Positions 8,861-16,917 of a stretch of DNA of 64,000 nt are shown here, one piece after another (within the stretch, counting starts at the first letter, position 1; each line of letters starts with the position of its first letter). The notes under the pieces were generated by a model. The model was not told where the DNA came from and made no database searches. It was given only the letters and a program-made list of their open reading frames with translations. The translations under genes and the position numbers were made by a program. The DNA is from Halomonas sp. QHL1 (GTDB taxonomy: Bacteria; Pseudomonadota; Gammaproteobacteria; Pseudomonadales; Halomonadaceae), in contig NZ_MINL01000001.1 in assembly GCF_001882345.1 (NCBI RefSeq), positions 2,193,705-2,257,704 on the forward strand, in the 5' to 3' direction.

Positions 8861-9421
8861 CTAGGCGGGCGAATCGTTTTTCTCAACGTCCTCAAACACC
8901 TCGGGATATTTTCGCCTAGCCCGCACTAAGCGAATAATAGTGATGATATTGGTCACCACAATCAGGCCTTCGGCAATAGTACCGCCGATGGTGCCAATCA
9001 ACAGGTTATTCAGCATCCATGCTAAGGCGGCCAGCCCCAGAAAAAACCGCATGGCAATGCCGCGCATTAGAAACATGCCAACAGTTCCCAGCACCATAGC
9101 AGTCACCGGCAGAATATCCACCCAGCTTTGCCATGTGACGGCTGCGGCGATACCGCTGGCCAGCAAGACACCCGCCATCACGGCTTTACTTCCCAGGTAA
9201 CGACGAGCCAGTACAATCCGCACTATCACCAGCACTGTTAACGCAGCCGCTGTCCAGCTCTCGAAAAAGACAAACTGCAGCGCAAAGGCCACATTGGCGG
9301 AAATCAGCAACACCAGAAGGCGATCATCGTTTTTGCTGGCAAAGGCCACGACGCATATCACCAGGGCCACCAAGCCACAGAGCTGACCAGCCAGGGCACT
9401 ATGGCTGAACATTTCAAGCAT
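8861..9421 (-). CDS. YgjV-family inner membrane protein
   Basis: Integral membrane protein of 186 aa with about six hydrophobic segments and a basic C-terminal tail (RLVRARRKYPEVFEDV). The pattern of short helices, the motif NNLLIGTIGGTIAEG near residue 140 and the overall length match the YgjV family of uncharacterised inner membrane proteins. No function is known for this family. It is followed by the ybiI-like gene on the same strand, 43 nt downstream. An alternative start is the fourth codon; neither has a strong ribosome binding site. Confidence 0.75.
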   Translation of the reverse strand: MLEMFSHSALAGQLCGLVALVICVVAFASKNDDRLLVLLISANVAFALQFVFFESWTAAALTVLVIVRIVLARRYLGSKAVMAGVLLASGIAAAVTWQSWVDILPVTAMVLGTVGMFLMRGIAMRFFLGLAALAWMLNNLLIGTIGGTIAEGLIVVTNIITIIRLVRARRKYPEVFEDVEKNDSPA

Positions 9422-9456
9422 TGAGAGAAGGCCCCTAGGCTAAGAACTGTTTAGAT

Positions 9457-10623
9457 CTATAGGCTAACATGTCGTTGTCGCCGCCGCTGCCACACCAGCA
9501 CTGCCAAGGGCACCAGCGCAATGGGGATCAACACTAGATTAAGCGTCGCCCAGCCTAAGCCGCTGACCAAGGGCCCAGCGAGCAAAGCCGTCGTAGCAGC
9601 GGTGCCAAACACTAGAAACTCGTTGGCGGCCTGGGTGCGCGCTTTATCCACCGGGCGGTAGCTTTCGGTGAGAAGACCGGTGGCGGGTAGGAAGGTAAAG
9701 TTCCAGCCCAGACCCAGCAAAATCAGCGCCACGTTGAACCCCGCCAAGCCGATACCCAGTTGGGTGACCAGCGCGCTTGCCACCAGCAGCAGGCAGCCCG
9801 CTACAATGACCTGCTTGGCGCCGATGCGGGTGGCCAAATGGCCAGTAAAGAACGAAGGTAAGAACATCGCCACCACGTGCCACTGGATGGTCATTGAAAC
9901 GTGGTTAAAGTGGTGCCCCGCCCCTGCCATGGCGAGCGGTGTGGCGGTCATGGCCAGATTCATCACGCCATAACCGACCATCGCCGCGCTTACCGCCACA
10001 ATAAACCCAGGCTGACGGAGTATCTTACCCAGCGGCAGTGAGGTGCCTTCGCCGTGGGTGCGGGAAGCAGGCGGCAGTTGCGTCAATATCAGCACTACCA
10101 ATGCCAGGGCATAAAGCGCTGCCAAGCCTACAAAACTACCGAGAAACGGCACCTCGCCCAGCTCACGACTCACCCTTGCCAGCCACGGCCCGGCAAACGC
10201 GGCCAGTACGCCGCCGCCCATCACCAAACCAATCGCCCGGTCACGCAGTGGTGCAGGGGCGGCCTCCACGGCGGCAAAGCGATACAGCTGGCCAAAGCCA
10301 ATGCCGATACCAATCAACCAGGTTGCCAGTAAGAACAGCCCAAAGCGCTCGCCAATCAGCGCCTGCACGGCGACCAGTGCTCCCACCAATCCCACAAGGT
10401 TGCCAAGCATGAAACCGCGCTTACGGCCCAACCTGGCCATGATCAACGAAGCAGGAATGGTGGCGCACATCAGCCCCAGCCACTGGGTGGCGACCGGCGC
10501 GGTCGACCATGACGCGCCAGGGGCCAAAGACGCCCCAATCAGCGGTGAGACGGCAATCAGTAAAACATTACCGGTGACCAGCAGCGCCTGGCAGAGCGAC
10601 AATAGGGTGACGGTTAAAGGCAT
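9457..10623 (-). CDS. Major facilitator superfamily transporter
   Basis: Twelve-helix MFS protein, 388 aa. Seen: a motif-A-like cytoplasmic loop RLGRKRGFMLGN after helix 2 and a related RIGAKQ loop in the second half. GGAGAG lies 8 nt before the ATG at 10623. The start overlaps the end of the GlxA/AraC regulator gene by 10 nt, so the two are co-transcribed and the regulator probably controls export or uptake of a small molecule. Substrate not recognisable from sequence. Confidence 0.85.
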   Translation of the reverse strand: MPLTVTLLSLCQALLVTGNVLLIAVSPLIGASLAPGASWSTAPVATQWLGLMCATIPASLIMARLGRKRGFMLGNLVGLVGALVAVQALIGERFGLFLLATWLIGIGIGFGQLYRFAAVEAAPAPLRDRAIGLVMGGGVLAAFAGPWLARVSRELGEVPFLGSFVGLAALYALALVVLILTQLPPASRTHGEGTSLPLGKILRQPGFIVAVSAAMVGYGVMNLAMTATPLAMAGAGHHFNHVSMTIQWHVVAMFLPSFFTGHLATRIGAKQVIVAGCLLLVASALVTQLGIGLAGFNVALILLGLGWNFTFLPATGLLTESYRPVDKARTQAANEFLVFGTAATTALLAGPLVSGLGWATLNLVLIPIALVPLAVLVWQRRRQRHVSL

Positions 10624-11621
10624 GAAACGCTCTCCTGAATAGGATCATCAGTATGGGAAGACGCAAAGCGCTGGCGATATACCGATGGTGATACGCCGTA
10701 GTAGCGCTGAAACTGGCGGCGCAGCTGCTCCGCGCCGCCCAGCCGCCAGCGCTGTGCCAGACGCTCAAGGGAGAGCTGCTCGCGCTCGTGCAGCAACGCC
10801 AGGCGCGCTTGCTCAAGGCGTAGCTGGGTCAGGTAAGCGCCGGGAGTGGTATTTAAGTAGCGTCTAAATAGCCGGGTTAAATGGCGCGGGGAGACCGCCA
10901 TCAAGTCGGCCATGCTCTCAAGCCCATGATCCACGCTGGGGTCGGCGTGGAGTTGATCCAGCAAGCGGCGCAGCGGCCCAGCCTCTTGTTGGTGTCGCAG
11001 TATCTCGCTGAACTGCGACTGCCCACCTGGGCGCTGCAGAAACACCACGAGCTCACGTGCCACCCGTCCGGCAAGATCGGCACCCTGATCCGATTCTACT
11101 AGCGACAGCGCCAAATCAATCCCCGCCGTTACTCCGGCGCTGGTGTAGCGGCCGTTGCTTTCGATATACAGCGCATCGGGCTCGACGCTTAACGCGGGGT
11201 ACTCATCGGCCAGTTGCGGTGCATGGCGCCAGTGGGTAGTGACGCGGCAACCATCCAACAGCCCCGCGGCGGCTAACAAAAATGCCCCGGAGCAGATAGA
11301 GCCCAGCCGCCTCACCTCTGGGGCCACCTCACAAAGCACTTGCTTCACTGGGGATATTTCACGCTGCTGCATCACGCCACTGCCGCCCGCCACCAACAGT
11401 GTATCCAGGGGCAGTAAATGAGTAAGTTGGTGGTAGGTGTGGGTAGCATGCACGGCTAAGCCGCTGTTGGTGATAACTGGGCCGACGGCATCAGCGACAA
11501 GGGTCAACTGATAAAGCGGTTGGGGGCTTAACGCGTTGGCGCTGGCAAACACCTGCCAAGGGCCGCTGACATCCAGCAGCTGGCAGTCGGGGTAGGCAAA
11601 TAGGGCAACATGGCGAGTCAC
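10614..11621 (-). CDS. GlxA-type transcriptional regulator (DJ-1/PfpI + AraC HTH)
   Basis: 335 aa, two parts: an N-terminal DJ-1/PfpI (class I amidotransferase-like) domain (about 1-180) and a C-terminal AraC-type double HTH (about 215-325). The nucleophile-elbow region reads GSICSGAFLLAAAGLLDG, keeping the Cys; AraC-family hallmarks include SPRHLTRLFRRY and FQRYYGVSPSVYRQRF. Proteins of this design, such as FtrA/GbdR-type activators, usually sense metabolites. The start is GTG at 11621 with GGAGAG upstream. It precedes and overlaps an MFS transporter gene, its likely target. Confidence 0.88.
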   Translation of the reverse strand: MTRHVALFAYPDCQLLDVSGPWQVFASANALSPQPLYQLTLVADAVGPVITNSGLAVHATHTYHQLTHLLPLDTLLVAGGSGVMQQREISPVKQVLCEVAPEVRRLGSICSGAFLLAAAGLLDGCRVTTHWRHAPQLADEYPALSVEPDALYIESNGRYTSAGVTAGIDLALSLVESDQGADLAGRVARELVVFLQRPGGQSQFSEILRHQQEAGPLRRLLDQLHADPSVDHGLESMADLMAVSPRHLTRLFRRYLNTTPGAYLTQLRLEQARLALLHEREQLSLERLAQRWRLGGAEQLRRQFQRYYGVSPSVYRQRFASSHTDDPIQESVSCL

Positions 11622-11741
11622 AGTCTCTCTCCGCTAACGGGCTATCGAAGCAGTAGAGAGAGTGTCAGCGCTGTGCCTTATGTCGGCAAGGACCATTACC
11701 CCACCGATTCGGACATCTCTATAAAAAGCGCTACATTCGCA

Positions 11742-12425
11742 TCAGCCCGTCCTTTCTAACGGCGCTTCCATCCTGCGTACGCTGGAAACGAAATCACTAA
11801 AGCGCTCGCCCTGAATCAATACATGATCGCTCAGCGCTTGCTGCGCCGCCACGGGGTCGCCCCGCTCGATGGCTTCCACGATGGTTTGGTGCTCGCTGAG
11901 CGAATTATTCACCCGTTGGCGTACCTGCAGCTGTAGGCGCCGGTAGGGCTTTAAACGCTGCTTTAGCTGACGCGCTTCGCTGGCCAAAAAGGCGTTATGG
12001 CTAGCGGTATAGATACAGTCGTGAAAGCCTTCGTTCTCGTAGTAATACTCATCGCTGTCGCCGGCCAGGGCCGCCGCTTCGCAGCGTTGATGCGCCTCTC
12101 TTAACGCGGCCAACTCTGGCTCGGTAATCCGGCGGGCCGCCAAGCGTCCGCACATGCCTTCAAGCTCGGCCATCACCTCGAACATTTCGATCAGTTGATC
12201 AATCCCCACTTTTGCCACGAAGGTGCCCTTCTTCGGCGAAACGGTGACCAAACCGCTGGCCACCAATTGTTGAAAGGCTTCGCGCACGGGTGTTCGCGAG
12301 ACCTGAAACTCACGGCCCAAGGCTTCCGGGTCCAGGCGTTCTCCTGGCACACGGCGGCCATTAATAATGTCGTCCTCAAGAGAATCTCTTAATCGCTGAG
12401 CGTTGGAACGCTTGGTGCCCGTCAT
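11742..12425 (-). CDS. GntR/FCD-family regulator of the malonate operon
   Basis: 227 aa. An N-terminal winged helix (about 10-75, with FQVSRTPVREAFQQLVASG) is followed by an all-helical FCD ligand-binding domain carrying conserved metal-site His residues (for example GFHDCIY and SDH). A near-perfect Shine-Dalgarno (AAGGAGGT) precedes the ATG at 12425. It is divergent from the TRAP-malonate operon, as MatR is in rhizobial mat loci. Inference: it represses the operon and releases on malonate or malonyl-CoA. The intergenic region contains palindromes over a sigma-70 promoter. Confidence 0.85.
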   Translation of the reverse strand: MTGTKRSNAQRLRDSLEDDIINGRRVPGERLDPEALGREFQVSRTPVREAFQQLVASGLVTVSPKKGTFVAKVGIDQLIEMFEVMAELEGMCGRLAARRITEPELAALREAHQRCEAAALAGDSDEYYYENEGFHDCIYTASHNAFLASEARQLKQRLKPYRRLQLQVRQRVNNSLSEHQTIVEAIERGDPVAAQQALSDHVLIQGERFSDFVSSVRRMEAPLERTG

Positions 12426-12469
12426 GTTTTACCTCCTTGGATCGCGACTCACCTTGGCCGTTTTAATGC

Positions 12470-12519
12470 TGTCATATAGTTGACATTAGCATACGTAGCG
12501 CCTATTGATATATATATCA
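12470..12519 (+). promoter_or_regulatory. Malonate operon promoter with overlapping operator palindromes
   Basis: TTGACA at 12480-12485, a 17-bp spacer and TATTGA at 12503-12508 form a good sigma-70 promoter for the TRAP operon. The -35 is inside an inverted repeat TGTCA-N6-TGACA (12470-12485). The -10 overlaps a perfect 14-bp palindrome, TGATATATATATCA (12506-12519). Both are plausible binding sites for the divergent GntR/FCD regulator. Confidence 0.55.
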
Positions 12520-12581
12520 GCTCGACTGATAGATACATATAGTCAATCCAAACACACAACAACAACTGTTGGAGACGCCAC

Positions 12582-13577
12582 ATGCAACGCTATTTGATCT
12601 CAACTGCTGCCGCCCTCGGTCTCGCTATTGCGGCTTCCCACGCTTCTGCCGATACCGTGCTTCGCGCATCGCATCAATTCCCCGGTGGCCAGGGGGATGT
12701 CCGCGATGAAATGGTGCAAATGATGGCCCGTCATGTGGCCGATGCCGACGTTGGCCTGACCATTGAAGTCTATCCCGGCCAATCGCTGTTTAAAGCGCGC
12801 GAACAGTGGGGTGCTCTGGCCCGGGGCCGTCTGGATATCACCTCGCTGCCGCTGGATTACGCCAGCGGTCGGCACCCAGAGTTCTCTGCCACGCTGATGC
12901 CTGGCTTAGTGCGCAACCAGGCACATGCTCAGCGTCTGAATGACTCCGAATACATGGAGATGATCAAAGCGGTGATCCTCGATGGCGGTGCTCGAGTGCT
13001 CTCAGACGCATGGTTATCAGGCGGCTTTGCCTCTAGCGAGCGGTGCATTACCTCACCCGATACCGTCGAAGGTCAGAACCTGCGCGCCGCTGGGCCTGCG
13101 TTTGAGGAGATGCTGGAAGCCGCCGGCGCCTCCATCGCCTCGATGCCCTCTTCCGAGGTTTACACCGCCATGCAAACCGGCGTTCTGGACGCCGCCAACA
13201 CCTCGTCGATGTCGTTTATCTCTTTCCGCCTCTACGAGCAGGTCGAGTGTTTGACCGAGCCAGGCGACTTCGCGCTGTGGTTTATGTACGAGCCGATTCT
13301 GATCTCCGAGCAGGTCTGGCAAGGCCTTAATGAAGAGCAGCAGGCTGCGCTGATGGAAGCCGGTGAAGCCGCAGAAGCCTTCTTTGCTGAAGAGGCCGCC
13401 GCCATTGATCAGGAGATGGTCGAGCTTTACGAGGAGAACGGCGTCGAGGTCGTTAGCATGAGCGAAGACGATTACAACGCTTGGCTGGAAATCGCCCGTG
13501 AGACCTCCTACAAAAATTTTGCCGAGAACGTTCCCAACGGTCAAGCCATTATCGATGCGGCGCTGGCCGTCGAGTAA
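12582..13577 (+). CDS. TRAP transporter substrate-binding protein (DctP family), probably malonate
   Basis: Periplasmic binding protein for a sodium-driven TRAP importer, 331 aa, with a Sec signal peptide (MQRYLISTAAALGLAIAA, cleavage after HASA). The DctP-family core includes GQNLRAAGPAF, placing the conserved Arg that pairs with a substrate carboxylate. The very acidic C-terminal half fits a halophile. Substrate is inferred from the downstream malonyl-CoA decarboxylase and synthetase genes; known malonate TRAP systems are rhizobial MatPQM. First gene of the operon, followed by a strong hairpin. Confidence 0.88.
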   Translation: MQRYLISTAAALGLAIAASHASADTVLRASHQFPGGQGDVRDEMVQMMARHVADADVGLTIEVYPGQSLFKAREQWGALARGRLDITSLPLDYASGRHPEFSATLMPGLVRNQAHAQRLNDSEYMEMIKAVILDGGARVLSDAWLSGGFASSERCITSPDTVEGQNLRAAGPAFEEMLEAAGASIASMPSSEVYTAMQTGVLDAANTSSMSFISFRLYEQVECLTEPGDFALWFMYEPILISEQVWQGLNEEQQAALMEAGEAAEAFFAEEAAAIDQEMVELYEENGVEVVSMSEDDYNAWLEIARETSYKNFAENVPNGQAIIDAALAVE

Positions 13578-13600
13578 GCAACCAATAATCGCCTAACGGC

Positions 13601-13626
13601 GCGGCCATTCCTCTCGGAATGGCCGC
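13601..13626 (+). terminator. Hairpin between TRAP binding-protein and permease genes
   Basis: An 11-bp perfect stem (GCGGCCATTCC / GGAATGGCCGC) with a TCTC loop, followed by TTTATACT. The weak T-run suggests partial termination or protection of the upstream message, giving more binding protein than permease. It is the same layout as the hairpin in the ABC operon at 4681. Confidence 0.6.
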
Positions 13627-13679
13627 TTTATACTGATGCTTGCTTAGCTTGGCGACATAACCAGCTTGACGAGGGAATT

Positions 13680-14201
13680 ATGGCACCTTCAACGACTCGC
13701 AATGCCCTTGCGCGAGGGGGCATTATCGGCGGCTACATTTGCGTCATGGATAAGCTCTCGCGAATTTCCGCCTATTTAGCCTGCGCCATGTTTATAGCTG
13801 GCGTATTAGTGATTTGCCAGATGGTATTTATTCGCTACTTGCTCGGAATGAGCACCAGTTGGCAGACCGAATTCACCATCTTCTCAGTAACGGCGGCAAT
13901 GTTGATGGGTAGCCCTTATGTGCTGATGACCGGTGGCCACGTGGCGATCACCATTGTTCCCGATGCGCTGGGCGGTATTACCCGTACCATCATGCGTTTG
14001 ATCGCTTCGCTGTTTGGGTTAGGTTTTTGTGCCGCCCTGGCGTATGCCAGCTGGGTCTATGTTTTTGAGGCACTTCACGGTGAGTGGACCACGGGCTCCG
14101 TCTGGAATCCACCGCTGTGGCCAGCCTTACTGCCCATGGCCATCGGCGCCACCCTATTGTCACTGCAGTATGTGGCTGAAATTCTGCGTGGGGAGAGCTA
14201 A
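13680..14201 (+). CDS. TRAP transporter small permease (DctQ family)
   Basis: 173 aa with four hydrophobic segments, as in DctQ proteins, which brace the large TRAP permease. Seen: SWQTEFTIFSVTAAMLMG and GGHVAITIV, typical of the family. The ATG at 13680 has GAGGGA nearby; an alternative ATG at 13746 (MDKLSRISAY) would remove a non-hydrophobic 22-residue leader and is also plausible. Two nt separate it from the large permease gene. Confidence 0.85.
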   Translation: MAPSTTRNALARGGIIGGYICVMDKLSRISAYLACAMFIAGVLVICQMVFIRYLLGMSTSWQTEFTIFSVTAAMLMGSPYVLMTGGHVAITIVPDALGGITRTIMRLIASLFGLGFCAALAYASWVYVFEALHGEWTTGSVWNPPLWPALLPMAIGATLLSLQYVAEILRGES

Positions 14202-14203
14202 GC

Positions 14204-15538
14204 ATGGATCCCATTACCTTAGGCATTATTGTCGCCATCGCGCTGATTGCGCTGATGGCCATTGGCACCCCTATCGCTTTTGCCCTGGGCGGTGTATCGC
14301 TGCTGGCGCTGATCTATGACCGTGGCCTTTCCGAGCTCACCTACTTCGGTGAAACCTTTTTTGACCGCATCGCCGAGTTTGGTTTTGTCGCCATTCCGAT
14401 GTTTATTCTGATGGGCGCCGCGGTGGCCTCCTCCCCCACCGGGCGCGATCTGTATCGCTCGCTGGATCTATGGATGGGCAAGCTGCCCGGCGGCTTGGCG
14501 GTTTCCAATATTGGCGCCTGCTCTATCTTTGCTGCGCTTTCGGGATCGTCACCGGCCACCTGTGCGGCGATTGGCAAAATGGGCATTCCTGAAATGCGCA
14601 TGCGCGGCTACCCCGATGGCGTGGCGGCGGGCTGTATTGCCGCGGGCGGCACCCTGGGCATTCTGATTCCGCCGTCGGTCACCATGATCATCTACGGCAT
14701 CTCCACCGAAACCTCTATTGGTCGACTGTTTATTGCCGGGGTGGTGCCAGGCTTTATGCTCGCGGGCCTGTTTATGATCTGGACGATGATCGCCTGCAAG
14801 CTGGCCGGTGGCTATAACAACCCCATGGCCGAGTCCGTCGAACGGCTAAAAAATAACGTTAAGCAGAATGTTGATACCAACCTGAAAGCCCTAGTCCGTG
14901 TTCTGCCCTTCCTGGGCGTGGTCGCGGGCATCCTGTTTGCTCTGTATGGCGGGGTGGCAACACCTTCGGAAGCAGCAGGTGTAGGCGCGTTCCTCTGTTT
15001 GGCGCTGGCTATTCTGATCTACCGCATGTGGCAGTTGGGACCGATCAAACTGATTATGCGCGACTCGCTGCGCGAAAGCGTGATGATCATGCTAGTAATC
15101 GCCACTGCCGAAGTGTTCGCCTACGCGCTCTCCTCGATGTTTATCACCCAAACCGTGGCGGGCGCGATTGCTGATCTGGAGATTAACCGCTGGGCGCTAA
15201 TGGGGGTGATTAACCTCTTCCTGCTGGTAGCGGGTTTCTTCCTGCCGCCCGTGGCCGTGATCGTGATGACTGCGCCGATTCTGTTACCCATCATCCTGGC
15301 GGCTAACTTCGACCCCTACTGGTTTGCGGTGATTTTGACCATCAACTTGGAAATTGGTCTGATCACCCCGCCGGTGGGTCTCAACCTGTTCATTATTAAA
15401 GGCATCGCGCCAGATATCTCGCTGCGCGACATTCTGATGGGGAGCTTGCCCTACGCGCTGTGCATGGTGCTGGGTATCTTGTTGCTGTGTCTCTTCCCAG
15501 GCATCGCGCTTTGGCTACCTAACTTGATCATGGGTTAA
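14204..15538 (+). CDS. TRAP transporter large permease (DctM family)
   Basis: Inner-membrane transport subunit, 444 aa with about 12-13 membrane segments. Seen: family signatures GSSPATCAAIGKMGIPEM, the GTLGILIPPSV stretch and GLITPPVGLNLF, parts of the sodium and substrate sites in the two inverted repeats. It works with the DctP and DctQ partners upstream to import a dicarboxylate, probably malonate. Followed within 12 nt by malonyl-CoA decarboxylase. Confidence 0.93.
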   Translation: MDPITLGIIVAIALIALMAIGTPIAFALGGVSLLALIYDRGLSELTYFGETFFDRIAEFGFVAIPMFILMGAAVASSPTGRDLYRSLDLWMGKLPGGLAVSNIGACSIFAALSGSSPATCAAIGKMGIPEMRMRGYPDGVAAGCIAAGGTLGILIPPSVTMIIYGISTETSIGRLFIAGVVPGFMLAGLFMIWTMIACKLAGGYNNPMAESVERLKNNVKQNVDTNLKALVRVLPFLGVVAGILFALYGGVATPSEAAGVGAFLCLALAILIYRMWQLGPIKLIMRDSLRESVMIMLVIATAEVFAYALSSMFITQTVAGAIADLEINRWALMGVINLFLLVAGFFLPPVAVIVMTAPILLPIILAANFDPYWFAVILTINLEIGLITPPVGLNLFIIKGIAPDISLRDILMGSLPYALCMVLGILLLCLFPGIALWLPNLIMG

Positions 15539-15549
15539 GGAGTTCGACC

Positions 15550-16917
15550 ATGAACATGCTGTTTTTGCAGGAGCTGTTCAACAATATCACCCAACGTGAT
15601 GCGCTGTTGCGGCGCCGCCATCCCGAGACCTTAACGCCCGACCATGGGCAGTTGGTGAAAGCCTGCCAAAAGTTGCTGGAAAGCGATGGTGAAGCTTCCA
15701 GCATCGCCCTGGCAAGCCGCGCTTTGGCGATTTATCAGCGCCTTTCACTGGCTGAAAAAAGCAGCTTCTTTGCCCGCCTGACGACGGACTTTTCGGCCGA
15801 GCCCGGTCCTATTGATGCGGCCTATCTGGCGTACCAAGAGGTTCGCGACAACCAATCGCTACAGCGCCTGTTTGAAGCCTGTGAGCCACGCAGGCAGGAG
15901 CTTTTCCGGCGTTTAAACCTGGCCAGCGACGGTACCTATGAGCTGGTTAAAATGCGAGAGGACCTGCTGGCGCTGCTGCGCGAACAGCCCGAACTGGCGG
16001 CTATCGACGACGATTTCGCCCACCTGTTTGGCTCCTGGTTCAACCGCGGCTTTTTGATGCTCAAGCGCATTGACTGGAACACGCCCGCTTCGATTCTAGA
16101 GAAGATCATCCGCTACGAAGCGGTGCACGAAATTCAGGATTGGGATGATCTGCGTCGGAGACTGGATGCACGTGATCGCCGCTGCTTCGCCTTCTTCCAC
16201 CCGGCGATTGGCGATGAGCCGCTAATCTTTGTAGAAGTTGCCCTCCACAAGGGTTTGCCAAGCCGTATTCAGCCTATCCTTTCTGGCGAAAGCAGCTATA
16301 GCAAAAAAGGTATCGATGAGGCCGAGGATGCTGATACTGCGGCGTTCTTTGGCATCAGCAACTGCCAGACCGGCCTGCGCGGCATCTCCTTCGGTAATTT
16401 TTTGATCAAGCAGGTGGTGCAAGAGCTCTCCCAGGAGCTGCCGCAGCTAAAATACTTCGTCACCCTCTCGCCGGTGCCCGGCTTCGCCCAGTGGTTACAA
16501 GAACAGCGTGATGATGAGCAGCTTCCCGAGTCACTGCGTAAGTCGCTCAAAGGGCTTGAAACGCCGGGGTGGCATCAAGATAAAACCCGTGAAGAGCAGC
16601 CCAAAGCCGCCATTCGTCCTCTAGCCGCCCGCTATCTGGTCGAAGAGAAGAACCGCCACGGCCTGCCGCTCAACCCGGTGGCCCGCTTTCACCTCGGCAA
16701 CGGCGCCGAGCTCCACCGCATTAACTGGTTGGGCGATATCTCCGACAAGGGCTTTAAACAAGCCGCCGGCCTGATGGTCAACTACCTCTACGTGCTGGAC
16801 GATATCGAACGCAACCACGAAAACTATACCGCCAAGGCGACCGTTGCTTGCTCAAATGAGGTGCGCGATCTCGCCAAACGCGCCCGCAAGCTGGCCAAGG
16901 GAGAGACCACCAAATGA
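15550..16917 (+). CDS. matA: Malonyl-CoA decarboxylase
   Basis: Converts malonyl-CoA to acetyl-CoA and CO2, 455 aa. The N-terminal helical domain (about 1-170) and C-terminal GNAT-like catalytic domain are both recognisable: FFHPAIGDEPLIFVEVAL, NCQTGLRGISFGNFLIKQV, TLSPVPGFAQW and the late FHLGNGAELHRINWLGD segment with the catalytic-region His. TAAGGAG precedes the ATG at 15550. Its last codons overlap the start of the malonyl-CoA synthetase gene (ATGA), so the two enzymes are coupled: synthetase makes malonyl-CoA, this enzyme drains it to acetyl-CoA. Confidence 0.95.
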   Translation: MNMLFLQELFNNITQRDALLRRRHPETLTPDHGQLVKACQKLLESDGEASSIALASRALAIYQRLSLAEKSSFFARLTTDFSAEPGPIDAAYLAYQEVRDNQSLQRLFEACEPRRQELFRRLNLASDGTYELVKMREDLLALLREQPELAAIDDDFAHLFGSWFNRGFLMLKRIDWNTPASILEKIIRYEAVHEIQDWDDLRRRLDARDRRCFAFFHPAIGDEPLIFVEVALHKGLPSRIQPILSGESSYSKKGIDEAEDADTAAFFGISNCQTGLRGISFGNFLIKQVVQELSQELPQLKYFVTLSPVPGFAQWLQEQRDDEQLPESLRKSLKGLETPGWHQDKTREEQPKAAIRPLAARYLVEEKNRHGLPLNPVARFHLGNGAELHRINWLGDISDKGFKQAAGLMVNYLYVLDDIERNHENYTAKATVACSNEVRDLAKRARKLAKGETTK

